Positions 53,586 through 60,369 of a stretch of 60,369 nt of DNA are shown here, piece by piece. How positions within the stretch are numbered: the first letter of the stretch is position 1; the number at the start of each line of letters is the position of its first letter. The stretch is from UBA3775 sp964584255 (GTDB lineage Bacteria; Bacillota; Clostridia; Lachnospirales; Lachnospiraceae), in the NCBI GenBank assembly GCA_964584255.1, contig CAZOZM010000010.1, positions 1-60,369 of the forward strand, in the 5' to 3' direction. The position numbers were made by a program, and so were the translations under genes. The notes under the pieces were generated by a model. It searched no databases. It saw only the letters and a program-made list of their open reading frames with translations, and was not told the origin of the DNA.

Positions 53586-53826
53586 TGCAATAACAGGTCG
53601 GATTGGAAAAGTGAAGGCGGCACAAGAAGAGCCGGGCAGATAATACGGAAAAACCATACGACGTAAATATGACAATGAATCAGGCGGGACGGGTAATGCG
53701 GTCCGGAGAAATGACATCAGGACGGAAAGTGCGGAGGGAAGAGGGAATAAAAAAGAGTGTATATAGAATAAAAGGAATGATTGGCGAAAAAATGGACATT
53801 GTTTATTAGTTAATGAAAAGTCGAAA
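53586..53826. other. Non-coding leader region upstream of sbcD
   Basis: About 240 bases without a convincing frame or RNA element. It is purine-rich; I see nothing further in it. Confidence 0.4.
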
Positions 53827-53861
53827 GAACACTTGTTCTGATAATGAAGATGTGCTATAAT
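53827..53861 (+). promoter_or_regulatory. SOS (LexA) box overlapping sbcDC promoter
   Basis: GAACACTTGTTC (53827-53838) fits the Gram-positive LexA/DinR core GAAC-N4-GTTC. It overlaps the -35 element TTGTTC (53833-53838), followed by a 17-base spacer and TATAAT (53856-53861). LexA bound here would block the promoter, so sbcDC should be induced by DNA damage. The leader to the sbcD ATG is about 180 bases. Confidence 0.75.
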
Positions 53862-54049
53862 TAATCCCGATATAAGGTAATCCAGCTTTTAAAGATTTGT
53901 TTTTGGTAAAAATCAAGGCAGCAAATACACACATCGGATTTATAATTGTGAGAGGTTTGCAGCTTGAGAACAAAATGAATTTGTCGGTATCATGGGCTTT
54001 TATTGTCCGGAGAAAATAGAAAACTTAATGAAATTAAGAGGAGAGCAAT

Positions 54050-55219
54050 ATGATAATATTACATCTTGCAGATTTACATTTGGGAAAATTTCTTCAAGAA
54101 CAGGATTTAATTGAGGATCAAAGATACATTATTGATCGGATTCTTGAAATAATTGATGAAAAATCGGTAGGGACAGTATTGATTGCCGGTGATGTTTATG
54201 ACAGAACTATCCCAAGTGAAGCGGCAATTAATCTAATGGATTATTTTTTGAACAGCCTTGCAAAAAGAAAGGTAAAGGTCTTTATAGTAAGTGGAAATCA
54301 TGATTCGGACGACCGTTTGGGTTATGGCAGTTATCTTTTTGAAGACAATAATATATACATATCCGCCACATATGAAGGAAAGCTCCGCAGGTATGCGATT
54401 AAAGATGGTTCAGTCAACATTAATATATATATGCTTCCTTTTGTAAAGGCTTCACAGGTGAAAAATTTATATCCGGATGCTGATATTAAAACATATGAGG
54501 ATGCGTTCGATGTGATTCTGCAGAATGAAGAAATTAATGAAGATGAAGTCAATATATTGGTTGCGCATCAGTTTGTTGCAGGAAGCGGTGAAGATCCAAA
54601 ACTCGGAGGCTCAGAAGGAGCGAGGACGAAGAGCGTAGGACTTGTGGAAAAAATCGGATATAAAAAGTTTGATAAGTTTGATTATGTGGCACTCGGCCAC
54701 ATACATTCACCTCAGCGTGTCGGCAGGGACGAGGTCAGATATGCCGGATCACCATTAAAGTATTCTCTTAGCGAAGCAAACAGTGAAAAGTCGGTTCCGA
54801 TTATAACAGTTGAAGAAAAAGGAAAAATTGATATTGAACTTGTCCCATTGAAGCCTTTGAGAAACTTAAGACATATAAAGGGTAAGATGAAAGATCTTCT
54901 TAACAGCTTAAATGTGACGTCAAGGGAGGATTTTATCTATGCGACGCTTACAGATGAAGATATAATCAATGATGCAATGGGTATATTTAGAAAGACTTAT
55001 CCTAATATGCTGAAAATTGATTATGATAATTCCCGGACGAAGGAAGTGGAGTATGTTGATGTGACAGACATAACGGAGAATCTTTCCTTTGAAGATTTGG
55101 TAAGTGATTTCTACAGGATGATATATGCGAATGAAATCAACGAAGACGAAATGAAAATTATAAAAAAAGCAGCGGTAGAGGCAGGTGTTTTGGATGAAAG
55201 CAGAAAAACTTATAATTAG
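54050..55219 (+). CDS. sbcD: SbcD nuclease subunit (Mre11 family)
   Basis: Metal-dependent nuclease of 389 residues, partner of SbcC in opening hairpins and trimming double-strand breaks. The phosphoesterase motifs are in order: LADLHLGK, LIAGDVYDR, VSGNHDS, VAHQFVAG and ALGHIHSPQ, with RYAGSPLKYSLSEA typical of SbcD. AGAGGAGAG precedes the ATG. Its end overlaps the start of sbcC by 26 bases, and the pair is under an SOS-type promoter. Confidence 0.96.
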   Translation: MIILHLADLHLGKFLQEQDLIEDQRYIIDRILEIIDEKSVGTVLIAGDVYDRTIPSEAAINLMDYFLNSLAKRKVKVFIVSGNHDSDDRLGYGSYLFEDNNIYISATYEGKLRRYAIKDGSVNINIYMLPFVKASQVKNLYPDADIKTYEDAFDVILQNEEINEDEVNILVAHQFVAGSGEDPKLGGSEGARTKSVGLVEKIGYKKFDKFDYVALGHIHSPQRVGRDEVRYAGSPLKYSLSEANSEKSVPIITVEEKGKIDIELVPLKPLRNLRHIKGKMKDLLNSLNVTSREDFIYATLTDEDIINDAMGIFRKTYPNMLKIDYDNSRTKEVEYVDVTDITENLSFEDLVSDFYRMIYANEINEDEMKIIKKAAVEAGVLDESRKTYN

Positions 55220-58200
55220 TGCAGTAGGACCTTATGCGGAAAAAATGCCGGAAATTGACTTTGGAAAATATGAAAATAAAGGTCTTGTTTTGATTACTGG
55301 GGATACCGGGGCGGGTAAGACATATATTTTTGACAGCATTGCTTACGCTCTGTATGGAGTAACGAGCGGGATGTACCGAGATACAAAGAATCTAAGAAGT
55401 GAATATGCTAAACCGGAGACGGAGAGCTATGTTGAGTTTAGTTTTTCGCATCAGGGAAGAGCTTATCGTGTTTACAGAAAACCGGCATATGACAGACCAA
55501 GTCAAAGGGGCAGTGGTATTGTAACTGAAAAAGAAAAGGCGTTTCTTTATATTGAGGGGGAGAAGCCGATAGAGGGAATTACAGCAGTAAATAAGGCTAT
55601 AATTGATTTGCTGCAGGTAGATTACAAACAGTTTAAACAGATTGCTATGATTTCGCAGGGTGAATTTTGGAATCTGCTTAATGCAAAGACTGAAGCACGT
55701 ACTGAGATATTACGAAATATATTCATGACGGATAAATATAATGAAATTGAAGAAATATTGAAGCATTATGAGAGTGAAGCCAAAGGTAGGTTGGAGGAAT
55801 TGAAGAGGAGTTGTATTCAGTATTTTTCGGATGTTTCCTATGATGAGGAGAATGAGCTTTCGTATAAACTGAATGAATTCAAGAAGGAAATAAACCGGTC
55901 AAAAGACATTTATAATTTTGATGAATTTCTCGAGATTCTGGGTCCGATTATCGATACGGACAAAAAAATGCATAACGAGATTAGTAAGGAACTTTCAAAA
56001 TTAGAAAGTGAACTTGAGGAAACAAAAATTTCTATTAAGACGGCAGAGGTAAATAACGGGTTTCTTGAAAAATGTGACAAGTTGGAAGGCGAGTATGCAA
56101 CGATTCAAGAAAGTAAACCGGATATGATGAAACTGGAAGAGGAGTTAAGGAATCAGAAGATGGCAGCTCATGAAATTAATCCGGTTTATAGTGCTTTTCA
56201 AAACACGCAGAACGGTATTACAAGAATTAACAGTCAGCTTTTGGAAAAACGTCTTACAGCGGAAGAAAAACAGAAAGAACAGACATCATTAAATGAAAGT
56301 TACAAGAGGATAAAGGAAAAGGGAAAAGATGCGGATGCATTTAGGAGGCACAGTGATAAGATATCTAATGATATAGACAAGTATAGGGAGAGAGATGCTC
56401 TTAAGGACAAATATGAAATTCTAAATGAAAAAATGAAAAACATTTACGAGAAGGAAAAAGATGTCGAACTTAGTGAGAAGGAACTCATAGAAAAAATAAC
56501 AGTCCTTAAGAAATCGATGTCAGACCTTAAGAATAAACCGCAGGAAAAGGCAAATGCATATGCAGAAATCAATGTGTTAATGGGGTTATATAAAGATGCA
56601 AGAGAGGTTCTTAAAGAATATGATTCGGAGAAATCTAAACGAACTGATGCTTTGCAAAAGAGTAAGGAAGAGTATGGATTAAGACTGGATGAATATGAGT
56701 CGGCAAGCAAGGAACTGATTCATGCTGAGAAGGTTATGGAGAGCAACAGGGCAGGAATTCTTGCCAAAAATCTCAAAGAAGGTCAGAAGTGTCCGGTATG
56801 TGGTTCGATACATCATCCTGAATTGGCGGAAATGGCAGAAGAGACTGTAACGGAAGAAGAATTTAAGACAAAAAAATCAGAAAAAGATGAAGCCGAAAGG
56901 AAGAAGAATGATGCTCGTGCGAGCTATGAAGCCGGGAAAGGTGCTCTGGAAGAATTTGAAGAACAGACAATAAAAAACGCACGCGATTGTTTGAAGAAAA
57001 TAGGGGGTGATTTGCCGCCAAATGACAACGATACCAAGATACTTCTTGATTGCCTTGAAGAAAAGACAGATGGACTTTCAAGGGAGATTGACGAAAAGAA
57101 AAAACTGATAGTAGATCTTGAACAGAAATGTCTGGAATTGAAAAAAATGGAGGAAAAACTTTATAAGGCAGAGGAAGAAGAAACGAAAGAAATTAAATGC
57201 ATAAGGAAAAATGTGCAGGAGGTCAAACAGAAGACAGAGGCCGATTTTGTGAATGTAAAGGCCAGGTTACAGATGATAAACGAGCTGGAATATGCCGACT
57301 ACAGCACTGCATTCAGGGAAATGGAAGCTGCCGTGGATAAGGCAGATAGAATTTATGAGGAAATTAAAAATGCGGCAGATAAAAAGAATGACGCAGAAAG
57401 GGATATTGTCAAAATCGAGGCTGAAATAGAGAGCCTTGAATCGCAGTTGACTGATATGAAGAAAGAGGCGGAATGTAAGAAAACAGAATTAGAGGAAAAA
57501 TTGAATGAGAAAAACTTTAAATCACTTGAGGAGATGCTCTTGTTTAATGTTAGTGAGGATGTAATAGAAGAAAACGAAAAAAAATTAAATGATTTCAGAG
57601 AGAACGAGTCAGCGACCAAGAGTCGTCTTCAGCAGGCACGAGAGGACGCAAAAGGAAAGAAGTACATTGACGTAAAGGAACTGGGTTATCTGCGTGATGA
57701 ACAGACGAAAAGATGCAAGGAGATAAGAGACCGGGAAGTCAGTGTTGCCAGCCGCTTAAACAATAATATCGATAAAAAACGTAAAATATCGGAACAGGGA
57801 GCCGGGTTGGAAAAACTGCGCAAGCAGTACAGTGTATGCAGTAGGATGTACAAACTGGTTAACGGCAATAGTGGAAACGGTAAGATTACGCTTGAGCAGT
57901 ACATACAGGCGGCAGGATTTGACGGAATTATTGCGGCAGCCAACAGAAGATTAAGGCCAATGAGCGACGGTCGGTATGAGCTGTACCGTAAGAAGGAGGG
58001 CCTGGGCAAGAAGACAAATACGTTTCTTGATCTTGAAGTCCTGGATAATTATACCGGATGCAGGAGGCCTGTCGGCAATCTTTCCGGTGGTGAAAGCTTC
58101 AAGGCGTCCTTAAGTCTTGCACTTGGACTCTCTGATACCGTGTCGTCCAATCTGGGAGGAATACAGATGGATGCGCTGTTTATTGATGAAGGTTTCGGAA

Positions 58201-58376
58201 CACTTGACCGAAGCTCGATAGAAAGTGCCATGGAAGTGCTTGTGAATCTTTCGGGAACAAATAAGCTTGTTTGTGTGGTGAGTCACAGAGATGAACTGAA
58301 GGAAAACATTTCGCAGAAGATACATGTGGTGAAGACTCATAAAGGAAGCCGGATTGAGTTGGAAACGGATGTGTAG
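55194..58376 (+). CDS. sbcC: SbcC ATPase subunit (Rad50 family)
   Basis: SMC-like ATPase of 1060 residues. Walker A is GDTGAGKT (36-43); long coiled coils on both sides flank a zinc hook CPVCG near residue 532; the signature is LSGGESFKASLSLALGLSD (about 963) and Walker B is ALFIDEGFGTLD (about 994). It holds DNA ends for the SbcD nuclease. The start at 55194 lies inside the end of sbcD; GTG 55185 is an alternative. The order and overlap are the usual ones. Confidence 0.96.
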   Translation: MKAEKLIISAVGPYAEKMPEIDFGKYENKGLVLITGDTGAGKTYIFDSIAYALYGVTSGMYRDTKNLRSEYAKPETESYVEFSFSHQGRAYRVYRKPAYDRPSQRGSGIVTEKEKAFLYIEGEKPIEGITAVNKAIIDLLQVDYKQFKQIAMISQGEFWNLLNAKTEARTEILRNIFMTDKYNEIEEILKHYESEAKGRLEELKRSCIQYFSDVSYDEENELSYKLNEFKKEINRSKDIYNFDEFLEILGPIIDTDKKMHNEISKELSKLESELEETKISIKTAEVNNGFLEKCDKLEGEYATIQESKPDMMKLEEELRNQKMAAHEINPVYSAFQNTQNGITRINSQLLEKRLTAEEKQKEQTSLNESYKRIKEKGKDADAFRRHSDKISNDIDKYRERDALKDKYEILNEKMKNIYEKEKDVELSEKELIEKITVLKKSMSDLKNKPQEKANAYAEINVLMGLYKDAREVLKEYDSEKSKRTDALQKSKEEYGLRLDEYESASKELIHAEKVMESNRAGILAKNLKEGQKCPVCGSIHHPELAEMAEETVTEEEFKTKKSEKDEAERKKNDARASYEAGKGALEEFEEQTIKNARDCLKKIGGDLPPNDNDTKILLDCLEEKTDGLSREIDEKKKLIVDLEQKCLELKKMEEKLYKAEEEETKEIKCIRKNVQEVKQKTEADFVNVKARLQMINELEYADYSTAFREMEAAVDKADRIYEEIKNAADKKNDAERDIVKIEAEIESLESQLTDMKKEAECKKTELEEKLNEKNFKSLEEMLLFNVSEDVIEENEKKLNDFRENESATKSRLQQAREDAKGKKYIDVKELGYLRDEQTKRCKEIRDREVSVASRLNNNIDKKRKISEQGAGLEKLRKQYSVCSRMYKLVNGNSGNGKITLEQYIQAAGFDGIIAAANRRLRPMSDGRYELYRKKEGLGKKTNTFLDLEVLDNYTGCRRPVGNLSGGESFKASLSLALGLSDTVSSNLGGIQMDALFIDEGFGTLDRSSIESAMEVLVNLSGTNKLVCVVSHRDELKENISQKIHVVKTHKGSRIELETDV

Positions 58377-58677
58377 GGTTATACGGCATCGGAACGGCAC
58401 CCGGATAAGCATTAAAAATGTTGACTTTGATGACTCTGAGAGTATACTTGAGGGTAGTTTAGAATTTACGGCCAAGGTGAAAGGTTCAGGACGTTTGGAA
58501 GTAAGAACGGATGTTCCGGATGGAGAGGTTATTACTGCAGTCGAATTTAGTAACTATTCTGAGGTTATAACGGTGACGGGAGAGGTTGTTGGTAAGCCGG
58601 AAGGAATGAAAAATCTGTATATGGTTTGTTCAGAAGCTGATATGGAGATTTTTTCATGGCGGTTCTCTGAAAAATAA
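58369..58677 (+). CDS. Lone CBM6-like domain protein
   Basis: A 102-residue protein whose ATG lies 8 bases inside the sbcC end. ISIKNVDFDDSESILEGSLE and LEVRTDVPDGEVITAVEF, then KNLYMVCSEADMEIFSWRF, resemble the second half of a CBM6-type carbohydrate-binding domain, as found at the end of glycosidases (pattern VDFG..., R.D...G..., LYLVF...F.F). It has no signal peptide and no partner enzyme here. It may be a fragment of a lost glycosidase or a small intracellular binding protein. The similarity is by eye. Confidence 0.5.
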   Translation: MCRVIRHRNGTRISIKNVDFDDSESILEGSLEFTAKVKGSGRLEVRTDVPDGEVITAVEFSNYSEVITVTGEVVGKPEGMKNLYMVCSEADMEIFSWRFSEK

Positions 58678-58696
58678 ATTGTGAAAGAGGGAATAT

Positions 58697-59188
58697 ATGC
58701 ACTTTACATATTGTCCGCACTGCGGAAACAGGCTTGAAGACAGAGAAATTGGAGATGAGGGACTGATTCCATATTGTACTGAGTGCAGTGTGCCATTATG
58801 GGATATGTTTACAACGTCTGTAATAATTGCCGTGGTAAATGAGTTTAATGAAATCGCTCTTTTAAAGCAGGATTATGTATCGACAACGAAATATGTGTGT
58901 GTTGCCGGCATAATGAAGATGGGGGAGTCGGCAGAGGAAACTGCCGTCAGAGAAGTCAGTGAGGAACTTGGACTTTCTGTTGAGTCGCTCGAGTTTATAA
59001 AGACATATCCCTATGATAAAAAGGAAATGCTTATGATTGGATATAAGGCAACGGTGAAAAAGGCGGATTTTTGTCTCTCGACAGAAGTTGATTCGGCAGA
59101 ATGGGTCAGGCTTGAGGATGCAGCTGACAGATTGAGAGAGGGCGGTATTGCTTGGCAGATTGTAAAGACTGTGGTTGAAATGGGCTAG
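58697..59188 (+). CDS. Nudix hydrolase with zinc ribbon
   Basis: A 163-residue protein: an amino-terminal zinc ribbon (CPHCGNRLED...YCTECSVPLW) and a Nudix domain. The Nudix box is GIMKMGESAEETAVREVSEE followed by LGL, which matches GX5EX7REUXEEXGU. The arrangement resembles the zinc-ribbon half of NADH pyrophosphatases (NudC) but the protein is shorter and lacks the NudC array SQPWPFPxS, so the substrate is a different nucleoside diphosphate derivative or unknown. AGAGGGA precedes the ATG. Confidence 0.88.
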   Translation: MHFTYCPHCGNRLEDREIGDEGLIPYCTECSVPLWDMFTTSVIIAVVNEFNEIALLKQDYVSTTKYVCVAGIMKMGESAEETAVREVSEELGLSVESLEFIKTYPYDKKEMLMIGYKATVKKADFCLSTEVDSAEWVRLEDAADRLREGGIAWQIVKTVVEMG

Positions 59189-59247
59189 AGGAATCGGAAA
59201 ACGCAAGGACCGGGATTAAAATCGGCATGCCAAGTTTAAACTTTATA

Positions 59248-59276
59248 TTGCCTTTTAATACAAAATATTTTATAAT
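59248..59276 (+). promoter_or_regulatory. Probable sigma-A promoter of guaA
   Basis: TTGCCT (59248-59253), 17-base spacer, TATAAT (59271-59276), 43 bases before the coding start. I see no purine riboswitch in this short leader. Confidence 0.7.
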
Positions 59277-59318
59277 TTGTGCGTTAGATTCTGAAAACTA
59301 AATATGGAGGAAATATAT

Positions 59319-60296
59319 ATGAGCGATGTACGTCCCGAATCAATGGAGCGCATTACCACAGTTGAACTTGCTAATGCCTTTATTGAAGAACAGGTAGCTG
59401 CTGTCCGTGCACAGGTAGGTGACAAAAAGGTACTTCTTGCATTATCAGGTGGTGTAGATTCATCTGTTGTTGCAGCCCTTCTTATCAAAGCAATCGGCAA
59501 ACAGCTTGTTTGTGTTCATGTAAATCATGGACTTATGCGTAAAGGTGAAAGCGAGCAGGTAATTGAGGTGTTCCGCAATCAGCTTGATGCCAATCTGATT
59601 TATGTTGATGCAACAGACCGTTTCCTTGACCTTTTGGCAGGTGTTGCTGAACCGGAAAAGAAACGTAAAATCATTGGTGGAGAGTTTATCAAAGTATTTG
59701 ATGAAGAAGCTTCAAAACTTGAAGGAATTGATTTCCTTGCGCAGGGAACAATTTATCCTGATATCCTTGAGTCACATGGAGTAAAGGCACACCACAATGT
59801 TGGAGGTCTTCCTGAGGATATGAAGATGGAACTTGTTGAACCTGTTAAGCTTTTATACAAAGATGAGGTTCGTGTTGTAGGTGAAGCTCTTGGTCTTCCT
59901 CACAATATGGTATACCGTCAGCCATTCCCTGGTCCGGGACTCGGAGTACGTTGCCTTGGTGCAATTACCCGTGACCGTCTTAATGCGCTTCGTGAAGCTG
60001 ATGCAATCCTTCGTGAAGAGTTTGACAAGAATGGTTTGGCAGGAAAGGTATGGCAGTATTTTGTTGCAGTACCTGATTTCAAGAGCGTAGGCGTTCGTGA
60101 CAATAAGAGATATGAAGGATGGCCTGCAATTATTCGTGCCGTAAATACAACAGATGCAATGACAGCAACAATTGAGGAAATCCCTTATGAATTGCTTCAT
60201 CATATCACAGACAGAATCACACATGAAGTTGAAGGAATCAATCGTGTTGTTCTTGATCTTACACCAAAGCCAATCGGAACGATTGAGTGGGAGTGA
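59319..60296 (+). CDS. guaA: GMP synthase, ATP-pyrophosphatase part only
   Basis: A 325-residue protein that matches the C-terminal two thirds of bacterial GMP synthase, which converts XMP to GMP. The ATP-pyrophosphatase loop is LSGGVDSSV (42-50); HVNHGLMRKGE, FLAQGTIYPDILE, QPFPGPGLGVRCLGAI and the dimerisation end IPYELLHHITDRITHEVEG and KPIGTIEWE are all conserved. The amino-terminal class-I glutaminase domain (about 190 residues in usual bacterial GuaA) is missing. AGGAGG lies before the ATG and a promoter directly upstream, so the start is sound and this is not a truncation at the window edge. Ammonia must come from solution or from a separate glutaminase. Confidence 0.92.
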   Translation: MSDVRPESMERITTVELANAFIEEQVAAVRAQVGDKKVLLALSGGVDSSVVAALLIKAIGKQLVCVHVNHGLMRKGESEQVIEVFRNQLDANLIYVDATDRFLDLLAGVAEPEKKRKIIGGEFIKVFDEEASKLEGIDFLAQGTIYPDILESHGVKAHHNVGGLPEDMKMELVEPVKLLYKDEVRVVGEALGLPHNMVYRQPFPGPGLGVRCLGAITRDRLNALREADAILREEFDKNGLAGKVWQYFVAVPDFKSVGVRDNKRYEGWPAIIRAVNTTDAMTATIEEIPYELLHHITDRITHEVEGINRVVLDLTPKPIGTIEWE

Positions 60297-60333
60297 TTTA
60301 CCCCAGCTAACAAGTCCCGAAAACCCTTGGCTT

Positions 60334-60369
60334 AACAGTTATAAGGAACTAATTTACTTATCAACTGTT
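60334..60369. repeat. Inverted repeat downstream of guaA, possible att region
   Basis: AACAGTT-ATAAG (60334-60345) pairs with CTTAT-C-AACTGTT (60357-60369), 12 bp with one bulge, about 40 bases after the guaA stop at the right edge. The 3' end of guaA is a known integration site for mobile elements in many bacteria. Whether an element begins here cannot be seen. Confidence 0.3.

Overview
The window looks like part of a draft genome or metagenome bin from a Gram-positive gut anaerobe of the Lachnospiraceae or a close relative. The reasons are a moderately low GC content, strong AGGAGG-type ribosome sites, meso-diaminopimelate dehydrogenase, YitT, AzlCD and NhaC transporters, a lipoprotein beta-mannanase with lipobox, heterodimeric ABC exporters, and families such as DUF3877 and the SPFH/zinc-ribbon module that are typical of that group. 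The genus cannot be fixed from the sequence alone. A run of 100 N at 33679-33778 marks a scaffold join. I saw no rRNA, tRNA or CRISPR array.

Layout. 1-1.6 kb: dead insertion sequence next to a truncated bacitracin-type ABC ATPase and its intact permease. 1.8-9.8 kb: two amidohydrolases (one a lipoprotein fused to an OB-fold), an HTH protein with an unusual 18-unit glycine-pentad repeat, a MATE pump, a DUF5131 protein, an aldo/keto reductase and an orphan fragment. 9.9-14.2 kb: a GH26 beta-mannanase facing a compact trigger-factor-like / thioredoxin / ferredoxin-thioredoxin-reductase-like cassette plus a lipoprotein. 14.3-21.9 kb: a heterodimeric ABC exporter, YitT, a ketopantoate-reductase-like enzyme, an NhaC antiporter and a prolyl-tRNA editing protein. 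22.0-25.9 kb: a decaying defence-type island with a broken small gene, a frameshifted FRG-domain gene, an IS30 remnant, an Argonaute MID-PIWI open frame with an intact DEDD tetrad, two tiny membrane proteins and a toxin-antitoxin relic. 26-40 kb: a second ABC exporter with its MarR regulator, sirtuin, hybrid histidine kinase, a MATE gene across the scaffold gap, DAP dehydrogenase, divergent LacI regulator and galactokinase with clear operators, patatin and AzlCD. 40-60 kb: DUF2278, a PurF homologue lacking glutaminase residues, lipoproteins, DUF3877, pyridoxal kinase, an SPFH/zinc-ribbon/TPM-like set, a surface-anchored protein, a REC-GGDEF-EAL regulator, SOS-controlled SbcCD, a CBM-like fragment, Nudix, and a GuaA lacking its glutaminase domain.

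Links between genes. The galactokinase and its LacI repressor share a TTTAGTAAA core operator; the same site lies between the mannanase and the trigger-factor-like operon, so galactomannan side-chain and backbone use may be co-controlled. Two purine amidotransferases in the window both lack a working glutaminase, pointing to free ammonia or separate partners as nitrogen donor. The most notable possible system is the PAZ-less but catalytically complete Argonaute with its own Shine-Dalgarno site; the second is the folding/redox cassette at 11.7-13.1 kb.
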